The notes: generated by a model from the letters alone, not told the origin. Shown: positions 1-5,471, counted from the first letter of the stretch. The stretch is 8,112 nt of DNA from Mucilaginibacter sp. UBA4741 (GCA_002403905.1 DHIR01000005.1:1223-9334); one strand, 5' to 3'. A program made the numbers and translations.

Positions 1-11
1 GGCTAAAGGCC

Positions 12-608
12 ATGCATATAAGTAAAGATAGCTTAAAGTTCCAGGTGTTAAAGGTGGAAGGTAAAACGGTTTATTACGTAAAATCAAACGTGTACATGAC
101 TATGTATGCCGATAATTACATCAAGAATGTATTACATAAAACTACAGATGATTTACGGAAACCATTAAGACGTGATAGCTTATACGTTATAAAACGGATG
201 GCAGATCTGGGTGCCAGAGTTGATAGTTTCTTTGCCGCTCGTAAACCCGTACAATTTATAAGTAAAACTCCGCTGGCGACAGTTGTTAAAAAAGGAGTGG
301 AGGCAGATGTTATGAATAAGTGGGATGCATCTGATGAATATATGTTTCCAGAATATACTATCCACATTAAAAAAGCCTACGAGGTTTTTTCTTATTCGTT
401 TTGGGCGACGGTAGATACGAAGGGGCAGATACATTATCAAAAGCCATTAACTTATGTATTCCCCGAGTTTGTAAAATCAACAGATCATACTATAAAAGCA
501 ATTGTAGATGGTTATCTGAAATCTTATTTCAAGGTAATTCCGGGTACTACATTGGGTATCCCTCACAATAGTGCTATCTCCTTAAATGTAATAGGCCGAA
601 AGAAGTAA
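12..608 (+). CDS. Hypothetical protein, possibly 5'-truncated by the window edge
   Basis: I do not recognise this protein and assign no function. The reading frame is open from the left edge: the codons before the first ATG (bases 3-11) read Leu-Lys-Ala with no stop, so the true start may lie outside the window. If so, the Leu-Lys-Ala before Met could be the end of a signal peptide, which is inference only. From the ATG it is 198 residues, soluble-looking and basic, with many Lys and Tyr and no long hydrophobic segment. The order is an N-terminal strand-like part (residues 8-30), a charged helical stretch (about 35-75), and an aromatic-rich C-terminal half with FPEY near 112 and VFPEF near 148. 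It ends at TAA and no clear terminator hairpin follows. The codon use and length suggest a genuine gene. Confidence 0.7.
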   Translation: MHISKDSLKFQVLKVEGKTVYYVKSNVYMTMYADNYIKNVLHKTTDDLRKPLRRDSLYVIKRMADLGARVDSFFAARKPVQFISKTPLATVVKKGVEADVMNKWDASDEYMFPEYTIHIKKAYEVFSYSFWATVDTKGQIHYQKPLTYVFPEFVKSTDHTIKAIVDGYLKSYFKVIPGTTLGIPHNSAISLNVIGRKK

Positions 609-632
609 CTTAAATTTAATTTAGAAATAAGG

Positions 633-660
633 TTGGCTTGTTGTAAAAGTTATAGCTTTA
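633..660 (+). promoter_or_regulatory. Weak promoter candidate for the SnoaL-like gene
   Basis: TTG at 633-635 is followed after 17 bases by TAGCTTTA (653-660), one base off the Bacteroidota -7 pattern TAnnTTTG. It would place transcription start about 25 bases before the ATG at 691. The short spacer and the mismatch make this tentative. The same nine bases TAGCTTTAC recur just before the VOC gene (3670-3678). Confidence 0.3.
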
Positions 661-690
661 CTAATATTAACCCACTTAAATTAAATTGTT

Positions 691-1053
691 ATGACCACAC
701 AAGAAGTTGCCGACAAATTAGTTCAATACTGCCGCGAAGGCAAAAATGTTGACGCTATTAACGAGCTGTATGCCGATAATATTGTTAGTAAAGAAATGGA
801 AGGCGTTCCTGATAATGTTTCTACAGGTAAAGCTACCGTATTAGCAAAAACCATAGACTGGTATAATAGTGTTGAAGAAATACACAGCGGTGTTATATCT
901 GATCCTTTAGTTGCTGGTAACCATTTTACTGTCACTATGGATATGGACGTTACTTACAAAAAAAGTGGTCGCATGCCTATGAGCGAGGTTGCTGTTTTTG
1001 AAGTGAAAGACGGTAAAATAGTTGCAGAACAATTTTACTATAACATTGGGTAG
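691..1053 (+). CDS. SnoaL-like / NTF2-fold family protein
   Basis: This small 120-residue protein has the layout of the SnoaL-like branch of the NTF2 superfamily, a cone-shaped fold used by small-molecule isomerases, hydrolases and many proteins of unknown role. The N-terminal helices (residues 3-30) hold the typical pattern of a short helix followed by ALY-type residues, here INELYADNIVS at 23-33. A helix at 46-60 (KATVLAKTIDWYNSV) follows. Long strands then run from 63 to 118, ending in the family-like VFEVKDGKIVAEQFYY at 102-117, where the family usually reads F-x-x-x-D/N-G-K-I-x-x-x-x-x-Y. Length is normal for the family. There is no signal peptide or membrane segment, so it is probably cytoplasmic. 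The substrate cannot be told from the sequence. It has no co-directional downstream neighbour and faces the basic protein gene across a palindrome. Confidence 0.85.
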   Translation: MTTQEVADKLVQYCREGKNVDAINELYADNIVSKEMEGVPDNVSTGKATVLAKTIDWYNSVEEIHSGVISDPLVAGNHFTVTMDMDVTYKKSGRMPMSEVAVFEVKDGKIVAEQFYYNIG

Positions 1054-1057
1054 ATAT

Positions 1058-1097
1058 TTATATGTAGAGATACAATATATTGCGTCTCTACATATAA
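1058..1097. repeat. 40-base palindrome between convergent genes
   Basis: A perfect 13-bp stem pairs 1058-1070 (TTATATGTAGAGA) with 1085-1097. The centre, 1073-1082, is itself a perfect palindrome (CAATATATTG), so apart from positions 1071/1084 and 1072/1083 the whole element is self-complementary. It lies in the 49 bases between two converging stop codons. It may act as a bidirectional transcription end, although no long T-run follows on either strand. It also looks like a dispersed intergenic palindrome of the GTAGAGACGC...GCGTCTCTAC type, where the right arm keeps GCGTCTC and the left arm has two transitions. That family resemblance is from memory and needs a genome search. Confidence 0.7.
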
Positions 1098-1102
1098 TCT
1101 CT

Positions 1103-1462
1103 TTATTGTTTCTTAACTACAGGTTTTGCAGGCGCTTTTGCAACTGGTTTAGCGGCAGCTTTTGTTGCTACAGTCTTTGCCGGCGTAGCTTTAACAGGGG
1201 CTGGTTCAGCAGTTACTAGTTTTGGTGGAGTTAAGGTTACAGATACCGTTTTTTTAATTACAGTAGCCTTATCATTTGTTAGTTTGGCTAATTTCTTAGC
1301 TAAATTTTTTGCCGCTTTTTCTATTGATTTTCCTGCTTTTGTTAATCCCGGTAAAAATTGGCCTACGGTTATTTTTATCTGAGCGGCAATTTTATCGCTT
1401 AATTCTTTCTTTAAAGCTTTCTTGGCTTTTTTTGCTATTGAGTTGTTTTTTGCTTTTTTCAT
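1103..1462 (-). CDS. Lys/Ala/Pro-rich basic protein, histone-H1-like
   Basis: The 119-residue product has 30 lysines, no arginine, histidine, cysteine or tryptophan, only five acidic residues and one aromatic residue (Phe36), giving a net charge near +25. Residues 1-30 form a very basic amphipathic helix. A short, more hydrophobic core (31-61, with VGQFLPGL) follows. From about 78 comes a low-complexity tail of PVKATPAKT, KPVAKAPAK and KPVVKK blocks. Such AKP-type tails are seen in bacterial H1-like, DNA-associated proteins, so nucleoid or nucleic-acid binding is the likely role, but this is inferred from composition and not from a specific domain. There is no signal peptide. The ATG is preceded by an A-rich leader and a good -7 element about 45 bases upstream. 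The basic tail can mislead homology searches. A repeat-rich, non-conserved protein remains possible. Confidence 0.75.
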   Translation of the reverse strand: MKKAKNNSIAKKAKKALKKELSDKIAAQIKITVGQFLPGLTKAGKSIEKAAKNLAKKLAKLTNDKATVIKKTVSVTLTPPKLVTAEPAPVKATPAKTVATKAAAKPVAKAPAKPVVKKQ

Positions 1463-1507
1463 TTTGTGGTATGTGGCTAATCAATTAAGTTGTGAATTAA
1501 ATTTTTG

Positions 1508-1515
1508 CAAAGTTA
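1508..1515 (-). promoter_or_regulatory. -7 promoter element of the basic protein gene
   Basis: On the minus strand these bases read TAACTTTG, a perfect match to the Bacteroidota TAnnTTTG -7 element. Transcription would start near 1500 and leave a leader of about 40 bases before the ATG at 1462. I see no TTG at the expected -33 distance, so only the -7 half is supported. Confidence 0.45.
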
Positions 1516-1598
1516 GGTTAATGTAATGTGTATTTAATATTATATTTATGTTAACAACCACTTGTATGTTAAGTATTTTTATCCTTATTTAATTAGAA

Positions 1599-1609
1599 TA
1601 GAGCCTGTT
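1599..1609 (+). repeat. 11-base repeat copy 1 (TAGAGCCTGTT)
   Basis: TAGAGCCTGTT here is repeated exactly at 8091-8101 in the same orientation. In both places it is followed by an AT-rich run (ATAAAATT here, TAAATTTT there). The copies sit outside genes, this one just past the stop of the minus-strand membrane protein. An insertion-sequence end or a small dispersed repeat is possible, and chance cannot be excluded for a repeat this short. Confidence 0.3.
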
Positions 1610-1615
1610 ATAAAA

Positions 1616-2200
1616 TTAAAAACTTACAACCATTCCCACTTTTTGCCCATCAAAAGTAATAGGGTTTTTCATCAGGAACTTGCGCAGTTTATTGCCAATA
1701 CGCCTCTCTGAAGTATACATGGTAGCATCAAACAATAATAAAAAAGCACCCTGTAAAACCACTGCTGACCCATATCCACGGGACTGGTCGGAGTTATTCA
1801 TATTACCGCGATGGTTTAAATATACACCCGCGCCAATATAGATCACATCTAATCCACCATTTACCAGGAATATCTTTTCCAGTTTATTTTGCTCTTTAAG
1901 GCTTTCTTCTGGGGTGTCGGTTTTGTTCTTGTCATTTATAGTACTGGTATAGCCCAGTATAGCTGCGCCAAGGTTGGCTACGTTCCAAATAGCATTCATT
2001 TGATGAAAATATTTGGTTTTACCATTAGTGCTTGCCCAGCCAATACCCCCAACAGCTATGTTGGCAATTGCCCAACTGCCCAAAACCTGCATGCCTGTAT
2101 TTTTAATATGATTACGTTCAAAGTTTAGTGTTTGCAAACTATCCTGTGCCAGGCAGTTAATACTGATGAGCAAAAGAAATAAGACGAGGATTTTTTTCAT
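1616..2200 (-). CDS. Exported membrane protein of unknown function, four hydrophobic segments
   Basis: The 194-residue protein starts with a clear signal peptide: Lys-Lys, a hydrophobic stretch at 4-15, then NCLAQ and probable cleavage after residue 18 or 19. The Cys at 16 lacks a proper lipobox (Asn at -1), so it is unlikely to be a lipoprotein. The mature part has four hydrophobic, Gly/Ala-rich segments at roughly 38-57, 69-85, 109-128 and 142-161. A conserved-looking FHQMNAIWNVANLG (65-78) precedes or overlaps the second segment, and VNGGLDVIYIGAGVYL (113-128) lies in the third. A polar loop (88-108) separates the two halves, which look like a duplicated two-helix unit. It resembles an uncharacterised Bacteroidota family (I recall DUF6992, unverified). 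The role is unknown and inner-membrane location is likely. The gene is divergent from ald and co-directional with the basic protein gene, which has its own -7 element. Confidence 0.8.
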   Translation of the reverse strand: MKKILVLFLLLISINCLAQDSLQTLNFERNHIKNTGMQVLGSWAIANIAVGGIGWASTNGKTKYFHQMNAIWNVANLGAAILGYTSTINDKNKTDTPEESLKEQNKLEKIFLVNGGLDVIYIGAGVYLNHRGNMNNSDQSRGYGSAVVLQGAFLLLFDATMYTSERRIGNKLRKFLMKNPITFDGQKVGMVVSF

Positions 2201-2265
2201 TCTATTTTATATTAACCTTCATTTACAGCCTTTGTTTTGTCATTTACAAGTTAAACAATTAATCC

Positions 2266-2284
2266 CACCAAATAAAATTTGGTG
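2266..2284. promoter_or_regulatory. Perfect 8-bp inverted repeat near the predicted start of transcription
   Basis: CACCAAAT (2266-2273) and ATTTGGTG (2277-2284) are exact reverse complements separated by AAA. The element lies just downstream of the minus-strand -7 box (2294-2301), so it would overlap or follow transcription start of the membrane protein gene. This is a fitting place for a repressor site or a 5'-end mRNA hairpin. No regulator can be named. Confidence 0.45.
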
Positions 2285-2293
2285 CAAAATCTT

Positions 2294-2301
2294 CAAAGGT
2301 A
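2294..2301 (-). promoter_or_regulatory. -7 promoter element of the membrane protein gene
   Basis: The minus strand reads TACCTTTG, a perfect TAnnTTTG match. It predicts a leader of about 85 bases before the ATG at 2200 that contains the 2266-2284 inverted repeat. No TTG is visible at the -33 distance, so this is a half-supported promoter. Confidence 0.4.
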
Positions 2302-2364
2302 GATTATTTGATTATTTTTGGAGCCTGAAATTAACTGTCTCAGAATTATACCCGCTAAACTAAT

Positions 2365-2386
2365 ATCAATCCGCTTTTGCGGTGAT
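2365..2386. promoter_or_regulatory. GC-rich hairpin or operator upstream of ald
   Basis: ATCA (2365-2368) pairs with TGAT (2383-2386), and CCGC (2371-2374) pairs with GCGG (2379-2382) around a TTTT loop, leaving a two-base bulge. It is a GC-rich island in an AT-rich gap and lies just upstream of the weak ald promoter candidate. A regulator site is possible; the stem is short and the role is inference. Confidence 0.3.
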
Positions 2387-2391
2387 CGGAC

Positions 2392-2423
2392 TTGTAAAAT
2401 GGGTTCGATTATTGATAATTTAT
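2392..2423 (+). promoter_or_regulatory. Weak promoter candidate for ald
   Basis: TTG at 2392-2394 is followed after 21 bases by TAATTTAT (2416-2423), which keeps TA and two of the three T of the -7 consensus. The predicted start would be about 20 bases before the ATG at 2450. Spacing is right and the -7 match is poor. Confidence 0.3.
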
Positions 2424-2449
2424 TTATCTCATAAAGTAATACTATAAAA

Positions 2450-3562
2450 ATGACAATTGGCGTTCCAAAGGAAATTAAAAACAACGAAAACAGGGTTGCC
2501 CTTACACCGGCAGGTGTAGAAGCATTAGTTGCAGCGGGTCATAAGGTATCAATCCAAAAAACTGCAGGTGAAGGCTCTGGTTTTACCAATGCAAGCTATG
2601 AAAAGGCCGGTGCAATATTAGTTGATACTGCTGCCGAAGCGTGGGGTGCCGAGATGGTGATGAAGGTTAAAGAACCTATTGAAAGTGAGTTTCAATATTT
2701 CCGTAATGACCTGGTATTGTTTACTTACCTGCACTTAGCTGCCGAGCCAAAACTAACAACCGCATTATTAGAGCGTAAAGTTACCGCTGTAGCTTACGAA
2801 ACTATACAACTACCAAACGGTACATTACCATTGCTTACACCAATGAGCGAAGTTGCCGGTCGTATGGCTGTACAGGTTGGCACGAGTTTTTTAGAGAAAC
2901 CAAACGGTGGTAAAGGCGTGTTGTTAAGTGGGGTGCCTGGTGTACGCAGGGGTAAGGTTACTATTATTGGTGGTGGTGTAGCTGGTACAAATGCTGCTAA
3001 AATTGCCATTGGTTTAGGTGCCGATGTTACCATTATTGATAATAATTTAGACAGGCTGCGTCAATTGGATGATATATTTGGTTATCAGATATCAACCCTT
3101 GCTTCAAACTCAAGCAATATTGCCAAAGCGGTTAAAAATTCAGATCTTGTTATTGGCGCGGTTTTAATACCGGGCGCAAAATCACCTAAATTGGTTACAG
3201 AAGCTATGATCACTACAATGGAGCCGGGTTCTGTAATTGTTGATATTGCAATTGACCAGGGCGGTATGTTTGAAACTGCTGATCATGCTACTACACATGA
3301 TAACCCGGTTTACGTTAAACATAATGTATTGCATTACTCGGTAGGTAATATGCCTGGCGCTGTGCCAAATACTTCAACAATAGCACTTACCAATGCAACT
3401 TTAGGTTATGCATTACAAATTGCTAATAAAGGATATAGTAAAGCGTTCTCTGATAACCCAGCATTGTTAAAAGGATTAAATACGTTTGATGGTTCTGTAA
3501 CTTACAAAGCAGTGGCTGATGTTTACAACTACCCATTTATGGAGCCAAGATTTAAAAACTAG
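2450..3562 (+). CDS. ald: Alanine dehydrogenase (EC 1.4.1.1)
   Basis: The enzyme catalyses the NAD-dependent, reversible oxidative deamination of L-alanine to pyruvate and ammonium in the cytoplasm, linking amino-acid nitrogen to central carbon metabolism. At 370 residues it has the usual length. The N-terminal half starts with the family signature [20 protein letters not shown]. The expected active-site residues are all present: Arg15 and Lys74 (in VKVKEP) for substrate carboxylate and carbonyl binding, His95 (in YLHLAAEP) as acid/base, and Asp269 (in IAIDQGG). The Rossmann NAD site is at 171-197, with GGGVAG at 174-179 and Asp197 at the end of the second strand. The late motif [13 protein letters not shown] (298-310) is typical of Ald and helps separate it from transhydrogenase alpha subunits, which share the fold but have extra membrane parts. 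It appears monocistronic, with a terminator 22 bases after the stop. It is divergent from the membrane protein gene. Confidence 0.97.
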   Translation: MTIGVPKEIKNNENRVALTPAGVEALVAAGHKVSIQKTAGEGSGFTNASYEKAGAILVDTAAEAWGAEMVMKVKEPIESEFQYFRNDLVLFTYLHLAAEPKLTTALLERKVTAVAYETIQLPNGTLPLLTPMSEVAGRMAVQVGTSFLEKPNGGKGVLLSGVPGVRRGKVTIIGGGVAGTNAAKIAIGLGADVTIIDNNLDRLRQLDDIFGYQISTLASNSSNIAKAVKNSDLVIGAVLIPGAKSPKLVTEAMITTMEPGSVIVDIAIDQGGMFETADHATTHDNPVYVKHNVLHYSVGNMPGAVPNTSTIALTNATLGYALQIANKGYSKAFSDNPALLKGLNTFDGSVTYKAVADVYNYPFMEPRFKN

Positions 3563-3583
3563 GCACTAGTTGAACACAATTCT

Positions 3584-3617
3584 AAAAGCCATTTGCTCAA
3601 CGTAAATGGCTTTTTTT
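3584..3617 (+). terminator. Rho-independent terminator of ald
   Basis: A perfect 11-bp stem (AAAAGCCATTT at 3584-3594 with AAATGGCTTTT at 3604-3614) closes a 9-base loop and runs into seven T (3611-3617). It lies 22 bases after the ald stop and separates ald from the VOC gene. Confidence 0.9.
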
Positions 3618-3681
3618 GTGAATAAAAATGTATGTTCATCAAGCATTTAATAAAAATTATTCTTTTATTTAGCTTTACATT

Positions 3682-4107
3682 ATGAACCCCAATAAGCTAC
3701 CTGATAACCTGTCAATGCCGGCCTGTACCATAATCCCGGTGTTAGAATATGTGGATATTGTTGCAGCTATAAGCTGGCTCACTAACACATTCGGGTTTTC
3801 TGAGCGGTGGCGGGTAGGAAACCATAGGGCACAACTTTCTTTTGAGGATGGAGCTATAGTTATCAGCGAAGCAAACCCTGATAAGCCCATCCACCGAAGT
3901 ACAATATTAGTACGTGTAAGAAATGTATCAGCGCATTGTGAGCATGCTCAAAAGCAAGGTGCTGATATATTGAGGCCATCATCAAACTTTCCTTATGGTG
4001 AGCGGCAGTATTCAGTTAGAGATATTGGCGGTCATTTATGGACCTTCTCGCAAACTATAGCCGATGTAACGCCTGAAGAATGGGGTGGGGTTTCTGTCAA
4101 TCTATAA
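3682..4107 (+). CDS. VOC family protein (glyoxalase / bleomycin-resistance fold)
   Basis: This 141-residue protein has the paired beta-alpha-beta-beta-beta modules of the vicinal oxygen chelate superfamily. Module one covers residues 15-62: TIIPVLEYVDIVAAISWLTN leads to FGFSERWRVG and then HRAQLSFEDGAIVISE. Module two covers 73-124, with the late signature YGERQYSVRDIGGHLWTFS at 105-123, where DIGGHLW matches the usual D-P-x-G-H-x-W. The arrangement is closest to PhnB-like and bleomycin-resistance-type members rather than true glyoxalase I, so lactoylglutathione lyase activity should not be assumed. Substrate and metal use are unknown. The first ATG is used here, but Met12 (3715) also starts right before the conserved fold. 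A TAGCTTTA box at 3670-3677 would fit that shorter start better. Its relation to the following oxygenase is unclear because a direct-repeat region intervenes. Confidence 0.85.
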   Translation: MNPNKLPDNLSMPACTIIPVLEYVDIVAAISWLTNTFGFSERWRVGNHRAQLSFEDGAIVISEANPDKPIHRSTILVRVRNVSAHCEHAQKQGADILRPSSNFPYGERQYSVRDIGGHLWTFSQTIADVTPEEWGGVSVNL

Positions 4108-4135
4108 GTATATAACTCAAAATCAATAAATTAAA

Positions 4136-4176
4136 AGTACCTTGACCCCATATAGCTCATAGTACTTACCCCATAT
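4136..4176 (+). repeat. Near-perfect direct repeat before the oxygenase gene
   Basis: AGTACCTTGACCCCATAT (4136-4153) and AGTACTTACCCCATAT (4161-4176) are identical except for two single-base insertions, and their starts are 25 bases apart. The second copy ends three bases before the proposed TTG start of the oxygenase. They may be paired operator half-sites in the promoter or leader, or a decayed 25-base tandem duplication. A TTG inside copy 1 (4142-4144) has no good -7 partner. Confidence 0.55.
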
Positions 4177-4179
4177 TTA

Positions 4180-4773
4180 TTGGAAAATATATTCAATACC
4201 CTTATTGACAGTTTTATTGACAATAAAGTAGGTATAACACAAAACTTCATCAATGCGCAACTTTCGTTGCAGCTCAAGCAAAATCTTACAGATATTTATT
4301 CTGAAAAGCTTTTTAAACATGCCGGTACCGGAAACGATAAGGATGTAAAGCACGACAGCAAGGTAAGAGGGGATATGATCTATTGGCTTGACAGAAAGCA
4401 TAATAATAGCCATGAAAATGCATTTTTTGATGTAATGGATAGTTTTATACTCCATTTAAATAATACCTGCTATACGGGTATTACCGGCTATGAATTTCAT
4501 TATACTTTATATCCAACAGGTAGTTTTTATAAAAAACACCTTGATCAGTTTAAAAGTAACGATAGTCGCAAATATTCCATGATCATTTATTTAAACCCCG
4601 GATGGCTTGAAGCTGATGGGGGAGAGTTGTGCATACATCATATTGATGGCCTGCAAAATATATCACCCGAAAATGGAAAAAGCGTGTTTTTTAAAAGTAA
4701 CGAGCTGGAACATGAAGTTTTATGCACCAATAAACCACAGATGAGTATAACCGGTTGGTTAAAAGTGAACTAG
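4180..4773 (+). CDS. 2OG-Fe(II) oxygenase, prolyl-hydroxylase-like, TTG start
   Basis: The 197-residue protein is a small double-stranded beta-helix dioxygenase of the SM-20/EGL-9 prolyl-hydroxylase-like group, which normally uses Fe(II) and 2-oxoglutarate to hydroxylate a protein or small molecule. The iron ligands are visible: His120 and Asp122 (in KKHLDQF) and His178 (in LEHEV). GGELCIH (147-153) and SITGWL (189-194) are the usual strands around them. Nine residues after His178, where PHD2-type enzymes have the Arg that holds the 2-oxoglutarate carboxylate, this protein has Gln187 (codon CAG). Thr191 is kept. Whether it uses 2OG is therefore uncertain. The family-like N-terminal region (residues 15-73, ending IYWLDR) needs a start upstream of the first ATG (Met66). 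A TAG at 4153-4155 limits the frame, leaving TTG at 4180 as the best start. A terminator follows at 4856. Confidence 0.85.
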   Translation: MENIFNTLIDSFIDNKVGITQNFINAQLSLQLKQNLTDIYSEKLFKHAGTGNDKDVKHDSKVRGDMIYWLDRKHNNSHENAFFDVMDSFILHLNNTCYTGITGYEFHYTLYPTGSFYKKHLDQFKSNDSRKYSMIIYLNPGWLEADGGELCIHHIDGLQNISPENGKSVFFKSNELEHEVLCTNKPQMSITGWLKVN

Positions 4774-4789
4774 CTAGTAAAATTCTGCT

Positions 4790-4817
4790 ATACTATTCGA
4801 TAATAACAGAATAGTAT
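4790..4817. repeat. 9-bp hairpin, first of a tandem pair
   Basis: ATACTATTC (4790-4798) pairs perfectly with GAATAGTAT (4809-4817) over a 10-base AT-rich loop. It lies 17 bases after the oxygenase stop and lacks a T-run, so it is not a standard terminator. It shares the octamer TGCTATAC (4786-4793) with the second hairpin (4823-4830). Protection of the mRNA 3' end or a protein site is possible. Confidence 0.5.
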
Positions 4818-4821
4818 CAAT

Positions 4822-4844
4822 TTGCTATACAGTAATAATAGCAA
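4822..4844. repeat. 7-bp hairpin, second of a tandem pair
   Basis: TTGCTAT (4822-4828) pairs with ATAGCAA (4838-4844) over a 9-base loop. It starts five bases after the first hairpin and lies 12 bases before the terminator stem. The repeated TGCTATAC links the two as a possible small repeat array. Confidence 0.45.
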
Positions 4845-4855
4845 TAACAAATCCC

Positions 4856-4890
4856 AAAAACGCCGTTTAATTAGGTTAAATGGCATTTTT
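4856..4890 (+). terminator. Terminator of the oxygenase gene
   Basis: AAAAA (4856-4860), GCC (4862-4864) and TTTAA (4866-4870) pair with TTAAA, GGC and TTTTT on the right arm (4876-4890), with one C/A mismatch and one G-T pair. The loop is TTAGG. The T-run is five bases. Some activity on the opposite strand is also plausible because of the A-run. Confidence 0.75.
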
Positions 4891-4956
4891 ATATCAAAAT
4901 AAAATTTCGGCACCCTTTTTGGTTAATAAAAAGTATGAAATTTAAATAGATATATC

Positions 4957-5157
4957 ATGCTACTCATAACCTTCCAAATAGTATTAGTATTAAGTGCAAT
5001 ATTAGTACCCTTATATGCTAAAATACACAAATCTAAAATTCAATATAAAATAGACACCGATACTAACGATGCCAATTACGCTATCAATGAATATGGACTA
5101 TTAGAACGATATCAGCGTGTTAATTTGAATGAACCAAAACAGCAGGTAAAACACTAA
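4957..5157 (+). CDS. Small single-span membrane protein, hypothetical
   Basis: The 66-residue product has one N-terminal hydrophobic helix (residues 2-21, ending LYAKIHKSK). Basic residues right after the helix predict an N-out, C-in arrangement in the inner membrane with a soluble tail of about 43 residues. The tail has a polar stretch, TDTNDANYAINEYG (34-47), and a charged end, ERYQRVNLNEPKQQ. I do not recognise a family. The protein-like composition, the terminator upstream of it and the absence of competing frames support a real gene, but it is short. No Shine-Dalgarno or convincing -7/-33 promoter is visible before the ATG. It stands alone on its strand, and its stop codon abuts the stop of the minus-strand remnant at 5158. 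Confidence 0.6.
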   Translation: MLLITFQIVLVLSAILVPLYAKIHKSKIQYKIDTDTNDANYAINEYGLLERYQRVNLNEPKQQVKH

Positions 5158-5307
5158 TTATTTTTGATCGACTGTTTTATTAGGCGATATCAGTTTTACA
5201 TCCTTTATAATAAATTGGGAATCATCCTGCTTGATTAAATTATAATAAGGCAAATACATGTTAGTAGCAAAAATCCCTTTTGCAGCATCTATTTGCAATA
5301 ACCAAAT
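5158..5307 (-). pseudogene. Possible C-terminal remnant of a minus-strand gene
   Basis: The minus strand carries 49 codons running from a TGA at 5308-5310 to a TAA at 5158-5160. They include LQIDAAKGIFATNMYLPYYN and, further on, QFIIKDVKLISPNK before the stop. The alternating hydrophobic residues and mixed composition look like the end of a real protein rather than random AT-rich sequence. In the same frame upstream of the TGA, the translation becomes Lys/Arg/Ile-rich and unconvincing, so the rest of the gene seems lost. Internal starts (TTG at 5298 or ATG at 5259) could make a 46- or 33-residue peptide, so a tiny intact gene is the alternative. I recognise no family. Confidence 0.35.
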
Positions 5308-5310
5308 TCA

Positions 5311-5441
5311 CACTCCACTAAAATTGTTACCCCGGTAGTACTGTATTATTCCCTTTCTCACCCTTGTTCTACCTTTAGTGTAGAATAATCTACATGCCGG
5401 CTTAATAAATATATAGAGATTTAAGGTGTACTTTAATAGCC
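5311..5441. other. Non-coding leader segment upstream of the inositol operon promoter
   Basis: No credible gene is seen on either strand; the only long minus-strand frame here has a skewed Lys/Ile/Arg composition. It contains a hairpin at 5364-5388, with TTGTTCTAC pairing to GTAGAATAA through one G-T pair over a 7-base loop. It also holds the ScaI-type palindrome AGTACT at 5337-5342, which recalls the arms of the 5472-5488 palindrome. The stretch may hold upstream regulatory sites or decayed gene sequence. Confidence 0.4.
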
Positions 5442-5470
5442 TTGGTAATTTGTTTATAACAATTATTTTG
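5442..5470 (+). promoter_or_regulatory. Promoter candidate of the symporter-MIOX operon
   Basis: TTG at 5442-5444 is followed after 18 bases by TTATTTTG (5463-5470), one base off TAnnTTTG. Transcription would start near 5476 and leave a leader of about 40 bases before the ATG at 5517. It is the best two-part promoter match in the window. Confidence 0.45.
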
Positions 5471-5471
5471 C

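Noticed and set aside
1022..1219. 65-codon plus-strand frame overlapping the SnoaL gene end and the basic protein
   Set aside because: It spans the palindrome and reads the complement of Lys/Ala codons as Phe/Cys/Ser-rich nonsense.
1889..2128. 79-codon plus-strand open frame opposite the membrane protein
   Set aside because: The minus-strand frame has a signal peptide and ordered hydrophobic segments; this one is its shadow.
2301..2449. Riboswitch or attenuator before ald
   Set aside because: The gap has only one short GC-rich hairpin and no paired glycine-riboswitch-like core or leader peptide.
2450..3562. NAD(P) transhydrogenase alpha subunit instead of alanine dehydrogenase
   Set aside because: Length, His95 and Asp269 and the late VGNMPGAVP motif fit Ald, and no membrane segments or partner subunit follow.
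4177..4455. 92-codon minus-strand open frame opposite the oxygenase N-terminus
   Set aside because: It is a shadow of the oxygenase frame, whose N-terminal region looks like the family.
4786..4844. CRISPR-like repeat array
   Set aside because: The repeated unit is only eight bases, occurs twice, and has no unique spacers or cas genes nearby.
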